Shown piece after piece: positions 44,942 through 54,110 of a stretch of DNA of 64,000 bases. Positions within the stretch are counted from its first letter, which is position 1. The number at the start of each line of letters is the position of its first letter. Position numbers and translations under genes: made by a program. The notes under the pieces are model-generated. The model worked only from the letters and a program-made list of their open reading frames with translations, did no database searches and was not told the DNA's origin. Source of the DNA: JAJXZJ01 sp050012855 (GTDB taxonomy: Bacteria; Verrucomicrobiota; Verrucomicrobiia; Limisphaerales; J093); the NCBI GenBank assembly GCA_050012855.1, contig JBEKGJ010000020.1:1-64000 (forward strand), in the 5' to 3' direction.

Positions 44942-47713
44942 CTACTTCCCTGCTTCTGCGGGAGCCGGTGCGGTGGGCTGTCCGCCGGCTACGAGTTTCT
45001 CGAGTTCGGCGATCCGCTTTTCCAAGCGTGGGCGCAGCGAAGGCAGTTCAACGGTCAGCCGGCGGCACAAACCGATGGCCACCTCCCATTTCTTCTGGGC
45101 TTCGGCCAGGTCGGCCGCGGCCAGGCCGGCCTTCTTGACCCACCACGGATCGGGCTGTTCGCCGTCGCGGAGATTCTTCCCGTAAAGGACATTCGTGTAA
45201 TGATCCAGCGCCCGGTCGAGCAGCGCGGCCTGTTCGGCGGGCGCGCGGAGGGTCGCCTCTTTTTCGAGCACGATGCCAAGGCCGACCTCCGCCATGCTGC
45301 GGACCGCCACATCGGCGCCTGCACCGAGAGCGTTCTGATAGGCGACGGCGGCGGCAGCAAAGCGATTCGTGTCGCGGGTCGCCGTGGCCAGAGTGAGCTG
45401 GCAGTCGCCGATGCGTCCCCAGGCGCGCGGGCCGAGCGCATTGGTGGGGAAGGGTGGCGTGACGATTTTGGAGAACGCGGTGATGGCCTCGCCGTAGCGA
45501 TCGAGCTTGTTGGTCGCGGCCGCGGCATCTTCGAGCAGGAACGTGTCGCCGCGGAACAGGTAAGCCTCGGCGGCGATGGAAACTGGAACGGGCGAGGTGG
45601 CGCTGTAGAGCGGGCCATTGGTGATGAGCCAGTCGAAGTGGTTGCGGGCGCTTTCGTAGCTTTGGCGGGCGAAGGCGGCGACGCCCGCCATGCGACGCGC
45701 CTGGTAGGCCAGCGCATCCGCCTGGGCGGCGGGCTGGGCGAAGAGCTTGTCCTGGAAGAGGAGTTCCGCGGTCGCGTAGTCACCCTGGTTGTAGAAGAAC
45801 ATGGCCGCAAGATACTGGGCGAGGGGCGCGTTGGTGCTGTCCGGGAACTGCGCCACGAAGTTGGTCAGCAGGGCCAGGGAGTTCGTGTCGGGCGTGCCCT
45901 GGTAGGTTAACTGGGCGAGTTCGAAACTGGCCTGCGCGCGCAGGCCGCGAGCCAGGTTGGTCTGGCCGCCATAATCGTGCAGCCAGGCATCGTAGGCCGA
46001 GCGTGCCGTTGGCGAGTTCTGTTCCTTCTGGAAGGTGTGGGCGATGGCCAGGCGGACTTCCGGGAGCAGGACCGAATTGGTGGCGCGTTTGACGAAGGCC
46101 TCGTAAATGGCCCGCGCTGCCTCGGGCCGGCCCTGGTGGTTGAGCGCCTGGCCGTAAAGGAGGCTGGAACCGTCGGCCAACTCGCCGGTGGGGTCCAGCT
46201 TCAGCAGTTCGCTCATCGCTGCGTCGGCGGCGCCGAAATCCTGCGCTTCAATGCCGGCACGGACGATCTGGTAAAGGGCTTGGGCCGACAGCGGGTTGCT
46301 TGGACCGGGTGCGAACGCACGGTTGGTGGCCACCGCCCAGTAGTTCGACAGCGCGTTGGGGAGGTCGTGCGCCAGGAACTGGCTGTCGGCCAGCTTGAAG
46401 CGGGCAATCGTCTGGTCGGGGCCGGACGGAAGCTGTTCGACGGCGGCCTTGAATGCCGCCAGTCCGTCGGCGAGCCGGTTGGTGCCATCCTCCCAGAAGC
46501 ACCAGCCGCGGTTGAGCTGGGCCCGGCCAACAAGTCCGCTCTGGAGATAACGGGTGGCCACCAGGTCGAAATCTCCGCGAGCTTGGGCGAGGAGATTGCT
46601 GCGGGCGGCGATTTGGTCCGCGCTTGGGCTGGCCACTTTAACGGTGGAATACTGGCGCAGGCGCAATTCGCCGAGGGCCAGATGCGCATGGGCCTGCAGA
46701 TCGTCCTGCGGGTGGCGGGCAATAAGGCCTTCCAACCGCTTCGCCACATCTTCCGGTTTGCTGTCGCGGAGACTGAGGGCAATGGTTTTTTGCAGTGCGA
46801 ACTGCCGTCGTGCCGGCGAGAGGTCGGTGTCCAGGTTCTTTTCGTAGAGACTCAGGGCGGCATCGGCCTGGCCGAGTCGTTCGAGGATTTCGCCATTGAC
46901 CATGACGGCCTCGGCCTGGAGTTCGCGAGGAACGGAATTACTGGCCTGGCTCCAGAGATTCGTCATGCTTTCCAAGGCGGCCGGCAGTTGGCCGGCCGCA
47001 AGCCGGACGCGGGCCTGCATGAAGCTTCTGCGCCAGGCCTCCGGGGGCGCCAGGGTCTGAGCCTCCAGTGGCTTCAGGGCCTCCATGACACCCGGCGGAT
47101 CGTTGATGGCGAGGAGCAATTCCGCCAGCAACAGCCATCCGCGGATCGTCCAGGGGTCGGTCGGTTTGGCCCGCGCGGCGGGCTGGAAGGCCGCGGCCGG
47201 ATCCCGGAGCAGCGCCACGGCACGCGCCGTCTCCCCCGCCTTGGATCGCGCGTAGGCATCGTCGTAAATCGCCTCCAAGCGGCGCGGCGAGTCGGGGAAG
47301 CGCGCCGCGACGGCGGCGAACCCTTCAGCCGCCCCCAGCAAATCGCCCTTTTCAAATCGCGCCATTGCCTGCCAGAAGGCGAACTCATCCGCGAACCGGC
47401 CCGCCGTGCCGGCGGCTTCCGCGAGCAGGGTGACGGCGTCGTCAAAGCGTTTGAGCTTGATGCAGGCCTGGGCCTGGATCAGCACGATTTCGGCGGCACG
47501 TTCCGAAGCCGGGTAGGCCCGCCGAAACTCGGCGGCGTCCCGTTCCACCGCCTCGAAAAGGCCGTCCTGGAACATCTTGACGACGCCGTCGGCGGCGCGC
47601 GTTTCGGCCGGATCGGCGGCGCGGCCGGTGATCGCGCCGAGCAGCGGGAGCAGAAGGACGAGCAGCCGCCACCATGCCGGGGCGTGTGACATACGGGGGT
47701 TCGACGTGTCCAT
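44942..47713 (-). CDS. Large TPR-repeat protein, exported
   Basis: 923 residues. A signal sequence (WWRLLVLLLPLLGAITGRA) is followed by a series of helix pairs that fit tetratricopeptide repeats, for example AEIVLIQAQACIKLKRFDDAVTLLAEA, AHLALGELRLRQY, LAYQARRMAGVAAFARQSYESARNHFD and RAWGRIGDCQLTLATATRD. Such proteins act as periplasmic scaffolds. It begins 8 bp after uvrA stops and so shares its transcript, although no functional link is apparent. Confidence 0.85.
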   Translation of the reverse strand: MDTSNPRMSHAPAWWRLLVLLLPLLGAITGRAADPAETRAADGVVKMFQDGLFEAVERDAAEFRRAYPASERAAEIVLIQAQACIKLKRFDDAVTLLAEAAGTAGRFADEFAFWQAMARFEKGDLLGAAEGFAAVAARFPDSPRRLEAIYDDAYARSKAGETARAVALLRDPAAAFQPAARAKPTDPWTIRGWLLLAELLLAINDPPGVMEALKPLEAQTLAPPEAWRRSFMQARVRLAAGQLPAALESMTNLWSQASNSVPRELQAEAVMVNGEILERLGQADAALSLYEKNLDTDLSPARRQFALQKTIALSLRDSKPEDVAKRLEGLIARHPQDDLQAHAHLALGELRLRQYSTVKVASPSADQIAARSNLLAQARGDFDLVATRYLQSGLVGRAQLNRGWCFWEDGTNRLADGLAAFKAAVEQLPSGPDQTIARFKLADSQFLAHDLPNALSNYWAVATNRAFAPGPSNPLSAQALYQIVRAGIEAQDFGAADAAMSELLKLDPTGELADGSSLLYGQALNHQGRPEAARAIYEAFVKRATNSVLLPEVRLAIAHTFQKEQNSPTARSAYDAWLHDYGGQTNLARGLRAQASFELAQLTYQGTPDTNSLALLTNFVAQFPDSTNAPLAQYLAAMFFYNQGDYATAELLFQDKLFAQPAAQADALAYQARRMAGVAAFARQSYESARNHFDWLITNGPLYSATSPVPVSIAAEAYLFRGDTFLLEDAAAATNKLDRYGEAITAFSKIVTPPFPTNALGPRAWGRIGDCQLTLATATRDTNRFAAAAVAYQNALGAGADVAVRSMAEVGLGIVLEKEATLRAPAEQAALLDRALDHYTNVLYGKNLRDGEQPDPWWVKKAGLAAADLAEAQKKWEVAIGLCRRLTVELPSLRPRLEKRIAELEKLVAGGQPTAPAPAEAGK

Positions 47714-47721
47714 GGCGGGGT

Positions 47722-50634
47722 CTATTGAGCAGCGAGTACGTGACGGAGGTAACGGCCAGTGTGGCTGCCCTCCTGCCGGGCCACCCGTTCGGGTGTGCCG
47801 GCCGCGACAATGTTCCCGCCCGCCGCGCCGCCTTCCGGGCCCAGATCAATGATCCAGTCGGCGCACTTGATCACATCGAGGTTGTGTTCGATGACCACGA
47901 GTGTGTTGCCGGCGGCGCGCAGCTTGAACAGGACTTCGAGGAGCTTGGCCACGTCATGAAAGTGCAGGCCGGTGGTCGGTTCGTCCAGCAGGTAAAGCGT
48001 GTGGCCGAGGGAACGCCGGCTGAGCTCGGTCGCCAGTTTGAGCCGCTGCGCCTCGCCACCGCTGAGCGTGGTGGCCGCCTGGCCCAGGCGGAGATAACCC
48101 AGCCCCACCTCCGCGAGCGTCAGGCACGCCTCGTGAATCGGCGGGATGGCCCGGAAGAACCCCACGGCCTCGTCCACGGTGAGGTCGAGCACGTCCGCGA
48201 TGTTGAGGCCCTTGTAGGTGATCTCGAGGGTTTCGCGATTGTAACGCCGGCCGCCGCAGGTTTCGCAGGTGACGTACACCGGCGGCAGGAAGTTCATCTC
48301 GATCTTGATGAGGCCGTCTCCCTGGCACTTCTCGCAACGGCCGCCGCGGACGTTGAAGCTGAACCGGCCCGGCTCGTAGCCGCGGACCTTGGCCGAGGGC
48401 AGGCGGGCGAACAGGTCGCGGATCTGGTTGAAGATGCCGGTGTAGGTGGCGGGATTGCTGCGGGGCGTGCGGCCGATCGGCGACTGGTCCACGACGACGA
48501 GTTTGCCCAGGTATTCAATGCCGCGCAGCTCGGTGTGCGCGCCCGGCCGCTCGGTCGCGCCGGTCAACCGCCGCGCCAGCGCGCGGTGCAGGATGTCGTC
48601 CACCAGCGTGCTCTTCCCCGAACCGCTGACCCCCGTGACGCAGGTGAGGACGCCGATGGGGATGCGGGCGGTGATGTTGCGCAGGTTGTTCTCGCGCGCC
48701 CCGACAATCTCCAGCCAGCCGCGCTCGCCCACCGGGGCGCGTTTGCGGGGCACCGGGATGGTCAGCTCGTGGCGCAGATAGCGGCCGGTGAGCGAACGCG
48801 GGTTGGCCATCACCTCCGCAACGGTGCCGGCCGCGACCAGCTCGCCGCCGCGCACGCCCGCGCCGGGGCCGAGGTCGAGCACGTGGTCAGCCCGGCGGAT
48901 CGTCTCCTCATCGTGCTCGACGACAATCACGGAATTGCCCAGGTCGCGCAGTCCCTCCAGCGTGCGGAGCAGCCGCTCGTTGTCACGCTGGTGCAGCCCG
49001 ATGCTGGGTTCGTCGAGGATGTACAGGACGCCGACGAGCCCGGCGCCGATTTGGGTGGCCAGCCGGATGCGCTGCGCTTCACCGCCGCTCAAAGTGCCAC
49101 TCTCGCGATCGAGCGTGAGGTAACCCAGGCCCACGTTGCGCAGGAAGCCGAGCCGCGCGCGAATCTCGCGGATAATGTCGCCGGCAATCCGCTGCTGGAA
49201 GTCCGTGAGCTGGAGCTGGGCGAAGAAGTCGTCCGCCGCGTCAACCGACAGCGCGCAAACGTCCATGATCGAGAGACCGGGCGGGTGCGGCGGCGTGTCG
49301 TTGGCGCCGGGCCGGGCGGCGGCGCCGCCGAGGGTGACGGCGAGGATTTCCGGCTTGAGCCGCCGGCCGCCGCAGGCATCGCAGGGCTGCATGGCCATGA
49401 AAGCCTTCAGCCGGTTGCGGGTGAATTCGCTTTCGCTCTCGGCGTACAACCGTTGCAGGTTGGGCAGCACGCCTTCGAAGGGCCGCGTTAAGCGGCCCGG
49501 CTTGCCGGCCCGCCAGAAGGTGAATTCAATCTCGGTTTCGCCCGAGCCATGCAACAGGATCCGCCTGGATTCCTCGGACAGATTCTTGAAGGGCGTCTCG
49601 AGACTGACGCTGTAATGCGCGGCCACGCCGCGGAGCAGCGACTTGTAATAAACTACCATCCGCTTGCCCCCGCGCCGCCACGGCGCGATCGCGCCCTGTT
49701 CGAGGGACCTGTCGGAATCCGGCACGACCAGGTCTTGGTCGAACACAAACTTCTGGCCCAGCCCGTGGCAGACGGGGCAGGCGCCGAACGGCGAGTTGAA
49801 GGAAAAGTGTTTCGGGGTGGGCGTGTCGTAACTCAGCCCGGTGGCCGGGCTATACATCCGGTTCGAGTGCATCGTCTCGGCCCACGGATCGTCCGTCGGG
49901 GTGTCGGGCGCCTGGGACAGCAGCAGCAGCCGGCCGGCACCCCATTTCAACGCCGTCTCCACCGAGTCGCCCAGCCGTATCCGCACGCCCGGGTCCACGA
50001 CCAGGCGGTCCACGACCGCCTCAATCGTGTGTTTCTGCTTCGGTTCGAGTTTCACCCGGAGGTTGGCCGCGAGTTCGACCAGCTCGCCGTCCACGCGGGC
50101 GCGCACGAAGCCTTCGCGGGCCAGGCGTTCGATGACGTCGCGAAATTCGCCGCGTTGGTCCCGCACTACCGGGGCCAGCAGCATCACGCGTGTCCGGGCC
50201 GGCAGTCCCAGAATTTTGTCCACGATCTCGCTTGTGGTTTGCGAAGTGATCGGCTGGCCGGTGACGGGGCAGTGGGGCTGGCCGATGTGGGCGAAGAGCA
50301 GCCGCAGGTAGTCGTAGATTTCGGTGGTGGTGGCGATGAGCGATCGCGGGTTCGCCGCCGCGGAGCGTTGCTCGATGGCGATCGCCGGGGAAAGACCTTC
50401 GATGAAATCCACGTCCGGCTTTTCCATCAGATCGAGGAACTGCCGGGCGTAGGCGGAGAGCGACTCCATGTACTTGCGCTGGCCTTCGGCGAAGAGCGTG
50501 TCGAAGGCCAGCGAGGATTTGCCCGAGCCGCTGGGACCGGTCACCACCACCAGCCGGTCGCGTGGAATCGCGAGCGATAGGTTCTTGAGGTTGTGAACCC
50601 GCGCCCCGCCGATTCGGATGAATTCCTTCGCCAT
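47722..50634 (-). CDS. uvrA: Excinuclease ABC subunit A
   Basis: 970 residues from ATG 50634 (longer frame to 50757 rejected). UvrA finds DNA damage and loads UvrB. Two ABC ATPase halves: Walker A GPSGSGKSSL and GVSGSGKSTL, signatures LSGGEAQRIRLATQIG and LSGGEAQRLKLATELS, with two zinc fingers (CPVC/CDACGGRRL and CEKCQGDGLIKIEMN with VTCETCGGRRYN). The length is normal. Its promoter must lie in the 134-bp gap shared with tlyA. Confidence 0.97.
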   Translation of the reverse strand: MAKEFIRIGGARVHNLKNLSLAIPRDRLVVVTGPSGSGKSSLAFDTLFAEGQRKYMESLSAYARQFLDLMEKPDVDFIEGLSPAIAIEQRSAAANPRSLIATTTEIYDYLRLLFAHIGQPHCPVTGQPITSQTTSEIVDKILGLPARTRVMLLAPVVRDQRGEFRDVIERLAREGFVRARVDGELVELAANLRVKLEPKQKHTIEAVVDRLVVDPGVRIRLGDSVETALKWGAGRLLLLSQAPDTPTDDPWAETMHSNRMYSPATGLSYDTPTPKHFSFNSPFGACPVCHGLGQKFVFDQDLVVPDSDRSLEQGAIAPWRRGGKRMVVYYKSLLRGVAAHYSVSLETPFKNLSEESRRILLHGSGETEIEFTFWRAGKPGRLTRPFEGVLPNLQRLYAESESEFTRNRLKAFMAMQPCDACGGRRLKPEILAVTLGGAAARPGANDTPPHPPGLSIMDVCALSVDAADDFFAQLQLTDFQQRIAGDIIREIRARLGFLRNVGLGYLTLDRESGTLSGGEAQRIRLATQIGAGLVGVLYILDEPSIGLHQRDNERLLRTLEGLRDLGNSVIVVEHDEETIRRADHVLDLGPGAGVRGGELVAAGTVAEVMANPRSLTGRYLRHELTIPVPRKRAPVGERGWLEIVGARENNLRNITARIPIGVLTCVTGVSGSGKSTLVDDILHRALARRLTGATERPGAHTELRGIEYLGKLVVVDQSPIGRTPRSNPATYTGIFNQIRDLFARLPSAKVRGYEPGRFSFNVRGGRCEKCQGDGLIKIEMNFLPPVYVTCETCGGRRYNRETLEITYKGLNIADVLDLTVDEAVGFFRAIPPIHEACLTLAEVGLGYLRLGQAATTLSGGEAQRLKLATELSRRSLGHTLYLLDEPTTGLHFHDVAKLLEVLFKLRAAGNTLVVIEHNLDVIKCADWIIDLGPEGGAAGGNIVAAGTPERVARQEGSHTGRYLRHVLAAQ

Positions 50635-50768
50635 GCGGTCGAATTGTCGTCCATGACAATCCGGCCAGCGTAGCCGGCCACCGTTGCCTTGCAAAGCGCG
50701 GACTGCTCGCGCAATCGGCTTGACCGGGCCGCAGGCGGTTGGCTTGATGCCGGACATGGTGACCCGCC

Positions 50769-51521
50769 ATGAATGACCGGGGTCGGCTCGACCAGGCGCT
50801 GGTTGACCGCGGCCTGTGCGGCAGTCGCGAGAAGGCCCAGCGCGCCGTCCTGGCCGGCCAGGTCCGCGTCAATGGCCAACCCGCGGGCAAGGCCAGCCAG
50901 GCGGTGCGTCCGGGCGACGCCTTGGAACTGGTGGCGGCCGAGCGTTACGTCAGCCGGGGCGGTCACAAGCTCGAACATGCCCTGCGTCACTTTGGCCTCG
51001 CGGTGACCGGCCTGACCGCGGTGGATCTGGGGGCCTCGACCGGCGGGTTTACGGATTGCCTGCTGCAACACGGGGCGGCGCGGGTGTTCGCGGTGGACGT
51101 CGGTCAGGGGCAGTTGGCCTGGAAGCTCCGGCAGGATCCGCGGGTGGTGGTGATGGAGCGCACCAACGCGCGGCACCTGACCCCCGCGCGGATGCCGTCG
51201 GGATTTGTGGCGGCGGATCTCGCGGTCGTGGATTGTTCATTCATTTCCCTGCGCCAGATTCTGCCGGCCGCTATTGCCTTGCTCGGGAAAACCGCTAAGC
51301 TCGTCGCGCTGGTCAAGCCGCAGTTCGAGGCGGGCAAGGCCGAGGCGGACCGGGGCGCGGGCGTCATCTCCGATCCGGCGGTGCATGCGCGGGTGCTGGC
51401 GGAAATCGAGCGCTTCGTGGCCGCCCGGCCCGGACTGCGCTGGCGTGGCGTGACCGAATCGCCGCTCCTCGGACCGGCGGGCAACAAGGAATTCCTGGCT
51501 TTGCTTGAAAAAGTTGACTGA
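50769..51521 (+). CDS. tlyA: TlyA-family rRNA 2'-O-methyltransferase
   Basis: 250 residues. An N-terminal S4 RNA-binding domain (RLDQALVDRGLCGSREKAQRAVLAGQVRVNG) is followed by an FtsJ-like Rossmann methyltransferase (GLTAVDLGASTGGFTDCLLQHGA, DVGQGQLAWKL, KPQFEAGKAEADRGAGV). TlyA methylates 16S/23S rRNA; the family is also annotated as hemolysin A. Its end overlaps the nadK start. Confidence 0.92.
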   Translation: MNDRGRLDQALVDRGLCGSREKAQRAVLAGQVRVNGQPAGKASQAVRPGDALELVAAERYVSRGGHKLEHALRHFGLAVTGLTAVDLGASTGGFTDCLLQHGAARVFAVDVGQGQLAWKLRQDPRVVVMERTNARHLTPARMPSGFVAADLAVVDCSFISLRQILPAAIALLGKTAKLVALVKPQFEAGKAEADRGAGVISDPAVHARVLAEIERFVAARPGLRWRGVTESPLLGPAGNKEFLALLEKVD

Positions 51522-52389
51522 CAGTCTCCGGCGGGTCGGCCTCGTCGCCAACCCGGACAAGGCCTCCACCTGCGCCGTCGTGCGGCGCGCCCTTCGGCTG
51601 GTGCGTGCGGCCGGGCGCGAGGTGCGGGCCGATTCGGTCACGACTGATTTCGCCCGGCTCGACATCGCGACCTCGCCGGACATTGCCACCCTCTCCCGCC
51701 AGTGCGACCTGCTGTTGGTGCTTGGCGGCGACGGTACGATGCTGCGCGTGGCCCGGGAGGCCGCCGGCAGCCGCACGCCGATCTTCGGCGTGAACCTGGG
51801 CACGCTCGGCTTCCTGACCACGTGCGCGGTGAACCAACTGGCCGGGGCGCTCGGGCGGGTCTGGACCGGCCAGTGCCTGGTGGAATCCCGCTCGCTGATC
51901 GAGGCCCGCCGCATCGGCGCGCCGGAGCAGGTCGTCGAGCTGGCTTTGAACGATTTCGTCATCAGCCGCGGCGCCGTGCCCCGGTTGATCGAACTCGAAG
52001 TGCGCGTGGACGGGGAACTGTTGACGAGTTACCGGGGCGACGGCCTGATCATCAGTTCGCCGACCGGTTCGACCGCGTATTCCCTGGCCGCGGGCGGGGC
52101 GGTGGTCAGCCCGCAGGCGGAGGTGTTTGCCTTGACGCCGATCTGTCCGCACACGTTGTCCAATCGCTCGGTGATTGTCAGCCTCGCCTCCACGGTCGAG
52201 GTCAACCTCCGCAGCCAGCGCGTGGAGACCTACCTCGCCGCCGACGGCCAGACGCGACTCCAACTCAAGGCCGGCGACGTGATGGGTTTCCAACGGAGCC
52301 GTCACACGGCGCCGCTGGTGCGGCTGCCGGGCACGTCCTTTTTCGACACATTGCGACAGAAGATGAACTGGAGCGGTTCGCCGGTGTGA
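51505..52389 (+). CDS. nadK: NAD kinase
   Basis: 294 residues, using TTG 51505 (TTG 51514 is the alternative), in either case overlapping the tlyA end. NadK phosphorylates NAD to NADP. The GGDGT motif (LLLVLGGDGTMLRVAREA), GVNLGTLGFLT and the C-terminal GDGLIISSPTGSTAYSLAAGG are diagnostic. The overlap with tlyA implies translational coupling, as seen in many bacteria where tlyA and nadK are neighbours. Confidence 0.95.
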   Translation: MKKLTDSLRRVGLVANPDKASTCAVVRRALRLVRAAGREVRADSVTTDFARLDIATSPDIATLSRQCDLLLVLGGDGTMLRVAREAAGSRTPIFGVNLGTLGFLTTCAVNQLAGALGRVWTGQCLVESRSLIEARRIGAPEQVVELALNDFVISRGAVPRLIELEVRVDGELLTSYRGDGLIISSPTGSTAYSLAAGGAVVSPQAEVFALTPICPHTLSNRSVIVSLASTVEVNLRSQRVETYLAADGQTRLQLKAGDVMGFQRSRHTAPLVRLPGTSFFDTLRQKMNWSGSPV

Positions 52390-52426
52390 ACCGCCCCGTC
52401 GCGCACGCGGGAGCGGAGAGCTCCTG

Positions 52427-53197
52427 TCAATGCGGGGCCGCGAGCGTCCGACGCCAGTCTTCGACCGCGGTGCGGATTTCGTCGAAGGCATGGAGCCGCG
52501 GCTGCACGAAACGCGGAGTGAACCAGGGAAAGGTGCCCACCAGATCGTTGGTCACCAGAATCTGCCCGTCGCAATCCGGTCCGGACCCGATGCCGATGGT
52601 GGGGATGGGAATCCGCAGTGTCATTTCACGGGCGACCGCGGGCTTGACCAGTTCCACTACCACCGCGAACGCGCCGGCCCCGGCAAGAAACTCGGCGTCG
52701 GCCAGCAAGGCCTCGCGTTCCGCTTCGAGTTTGCCCTTGATATGATAGCCGCCTTCCTCGCGGACATGCTGGGGCAGCATGCCGAGATGGCCAATGAAGG
52801 GAATGCCGGCCGCGCGGATGGCAAGGATTTGTCTGCCAATGGCGCGTCCGCCTTCGGCCTTGACGGCCTCGGCCCCGGCGGTCACCAGGCGTTGGGCGGT
52901 GGCGACGGCTTCCTCCGGCGTGCGATAGGTGTTGGCGGGCATGTCGGCGGCCAGAAGGGCGAGCGGCCGGGCCCGGGCCGCGGCGCGAACATGGTGTTCC
53001 ATGTCCGGCAGGGTCACGAGGGTCGTGTCCGGATGGCCCAGGACCACCATTCCCAAGGAGTCGCCGACGAGGAGCAGGGGCACGCCGGCCTCGTCGAGCA
53101 GACGGGTCATCGGATAGTCATAGACGGTGAGCGACGCGATCGGGCGCCGGCCTTTCCAGGAGCGGATGATGTCCGCCGTGATCTTGCCTTCGTTCAC
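52427..53197 (-). CDS. panB: 3-methyl-2-oxobutanoate hydroxymethyltransferase
   Basis: 256 residues. PanB adds a hydroxymethyl group to ketoisovalerate in pantothenate (CoA) synthesis. Family motifs: SLTVYDYPMTRLLDEAG, LLVGDSLGMVVLG (metal-binding Asp), DMPANTYRT, VKAEGG, GHLGMLPQHV, and ELVKPAVAREMT with IGIGSGPDCDGQILVTND. It converges on nadK; panC is not nearby. Confidence 0.95.
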   Translation of the reverse strand: MNEGKITADIIRSWKGRRPIASLTVYDYPMTRLLDEAGVPLLLVGDSLGMVVLGHPDTTLVTLPDMEHHVRAAARARPLALLAADMPANTYRTPEEAVATAQRLVTAGAEAVKAEGGRAIGRQILAIRAAGIPFIGHLGMLPQHVREEGGYHIKGKLEAEREALLADAEFLAGAGAFAVVVELVKPAVAREMTLRIPIPTIGIGSGPDCDGQILVTNDLVGTFPWFTPRFVQPRLHAFDEIRTAVEDWRRTLAAPH

Positions 53198-53340
53198 GGG
53201 ACGAACTTGGCTGCCGGCGGCCGGTCGGACAAGGGCAAACTGCGGGCGGGGGTGTTGGTAATGTCCAAATCTGGTGGGTGAGGCTCCGACGAGCCGGCTC
53301 GCGAGGACGCCCCACCGGGAAGCCGACTTCGGACCTACCG

Positions 53341-53547
53341 GGGGTGTTGCTTGCTGTCGGGGTGTTGGGTGGACGAGATAAAAGGGGGGTTATGGGGTCT
53401 GAGCGGCCCAGAAATCCTCGAAGCGACCGGAGAGGATGCAGCAACGGAGCGCCAGGATGGCATTGGCTCCGCGCACCGACCAATGCATCCCAGATTGTTT
53501 GAGACGCTCGCCCACGACGGTGCGGCAGCCCGCTGGGGTGTTGCTTG
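53341..53547. repeat. 13-bp direct repeats bracketing the transposase fragment
   Basis: GGGGTGTTGCTTG occurs at 53341-53353 and again at 53535-53547, one on each side of the ISKra4-like fragment. The right copy overlaps the -35 region of the proposed mcsA promoter. This could be a relic of a target-site duplication or of the element ends. Confidence 0.65.
53390..53536 (-). pseudogene. 3' end of an ISKra4-like transposase
   Basis: The minus-strand frame contains CRTVVGERLKQSGMHWSV followed by RGANAILALRCCILSGRFEDFW and a stop at 53390. This is the C-terminus typical of ISKra4-family transposases. Only about 48 codons remain; everything 5' is gone. The rest of 53198-53389 holds no recognisable feature except a degenerate copy, near 53259, of the repeat unit found at 42415. 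Confidence 0.75.
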
Positions 53548-53573
53548 ACTTGACCGGCGTTTCCGCCGATATA
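53545..53573 (+). promoter_or_regulatory. Proposed promoter of mcsA-mcsB-clpC
   Basis: TTGACT (53545-53550) and GATATA (53568-53573) with 17-bp spacing end 9 bp before the mcsA ATG. An alternative -10 TATACG starts at 53570. No CtsR-type or CIRCE operator was recognised. Confidence 0.5.
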
Positions 53574-53582
53574 CGGTCACGG

Positions 53583-54107
53583 ATGCCTATGTTGTGCATG
53601 ATCTGCAAAGAAAAAGAGGCGAAAATCCACCTCACCGACGTGAAGCAAGGCGAGATCAAGAAATGGGATCTGTGCGAGGAGTGCGCGAAGGCCAAAGGGA
53701 TTGACGACCAGAGCTTCGCGCTGGCGGATTTGCTGATGGGGCTGGGCGCCTCGCAGGAACTGGCGCCGGCGGCCGGGGCGGACGCCATGCCGGGCGAAAC
53801 GGCCTGCCCGGCCTGCGGGTTCACCCAGGCCGACTTCAAGAAGTCCGGCCGGCTCGGCTGCCCCGAATGTTATGTCACCTTCGGGAGCGGGCTGGCCGGT
53901 TTGCTCAAGAACATGCACCGCGGCACGCGGCATGTCGGAAAGATGCCGCGCGCGCAGCGCCAGGGACGCGAGCTGCAGGAGCAGTTGAAGGCGCTACAGC
54001 GCAAACTCGATGACGCCGTCGCGGTCGAGAATTACGAGGAGGCCGCCCATTTGCGGGACGAAATCAAGGGGCTGAAACAGAATCTCAGCGGCACGCTGGC
54101 GGTTTGA
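53583..54107 (+). CDS. mcsA: McsA-like activator of protein arginine kinase
   Basis: 174 residues from ATG 53583. Two zinc-binding Cys pairs at the start (CMICKEKEAKIHL, CEECAKAKG) and another two (CPACGFTQADF, CPECYVTF) are followed by a C-terminal UVR motif (DDAVAVENYEEAAHLRDEIKGLK). This is the McsA plan. McsA activates the arginine kinase McsB, and the unit delivers phosphorylated proteins to ClpC-ClpP. The gene is 3 bp before mcsB. Confidence 0.93.
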   Translation: MPMLCMICKEKEAKIHLTDVKQGEIKKWDLCEECAKAKGIDDQSFALADLLMGLGASQELAPAAGADAMPGETACPACGFTQADFKKSGRLGCPECYVTFGSGLAGLLKNMHRGTRHVGKMPRAQRQGRELQEQLKALQRKLDDAVAVENYEEAAHLRDEIKGLKQNLSGTLAV

Positions 54108-54110
54108 ACG

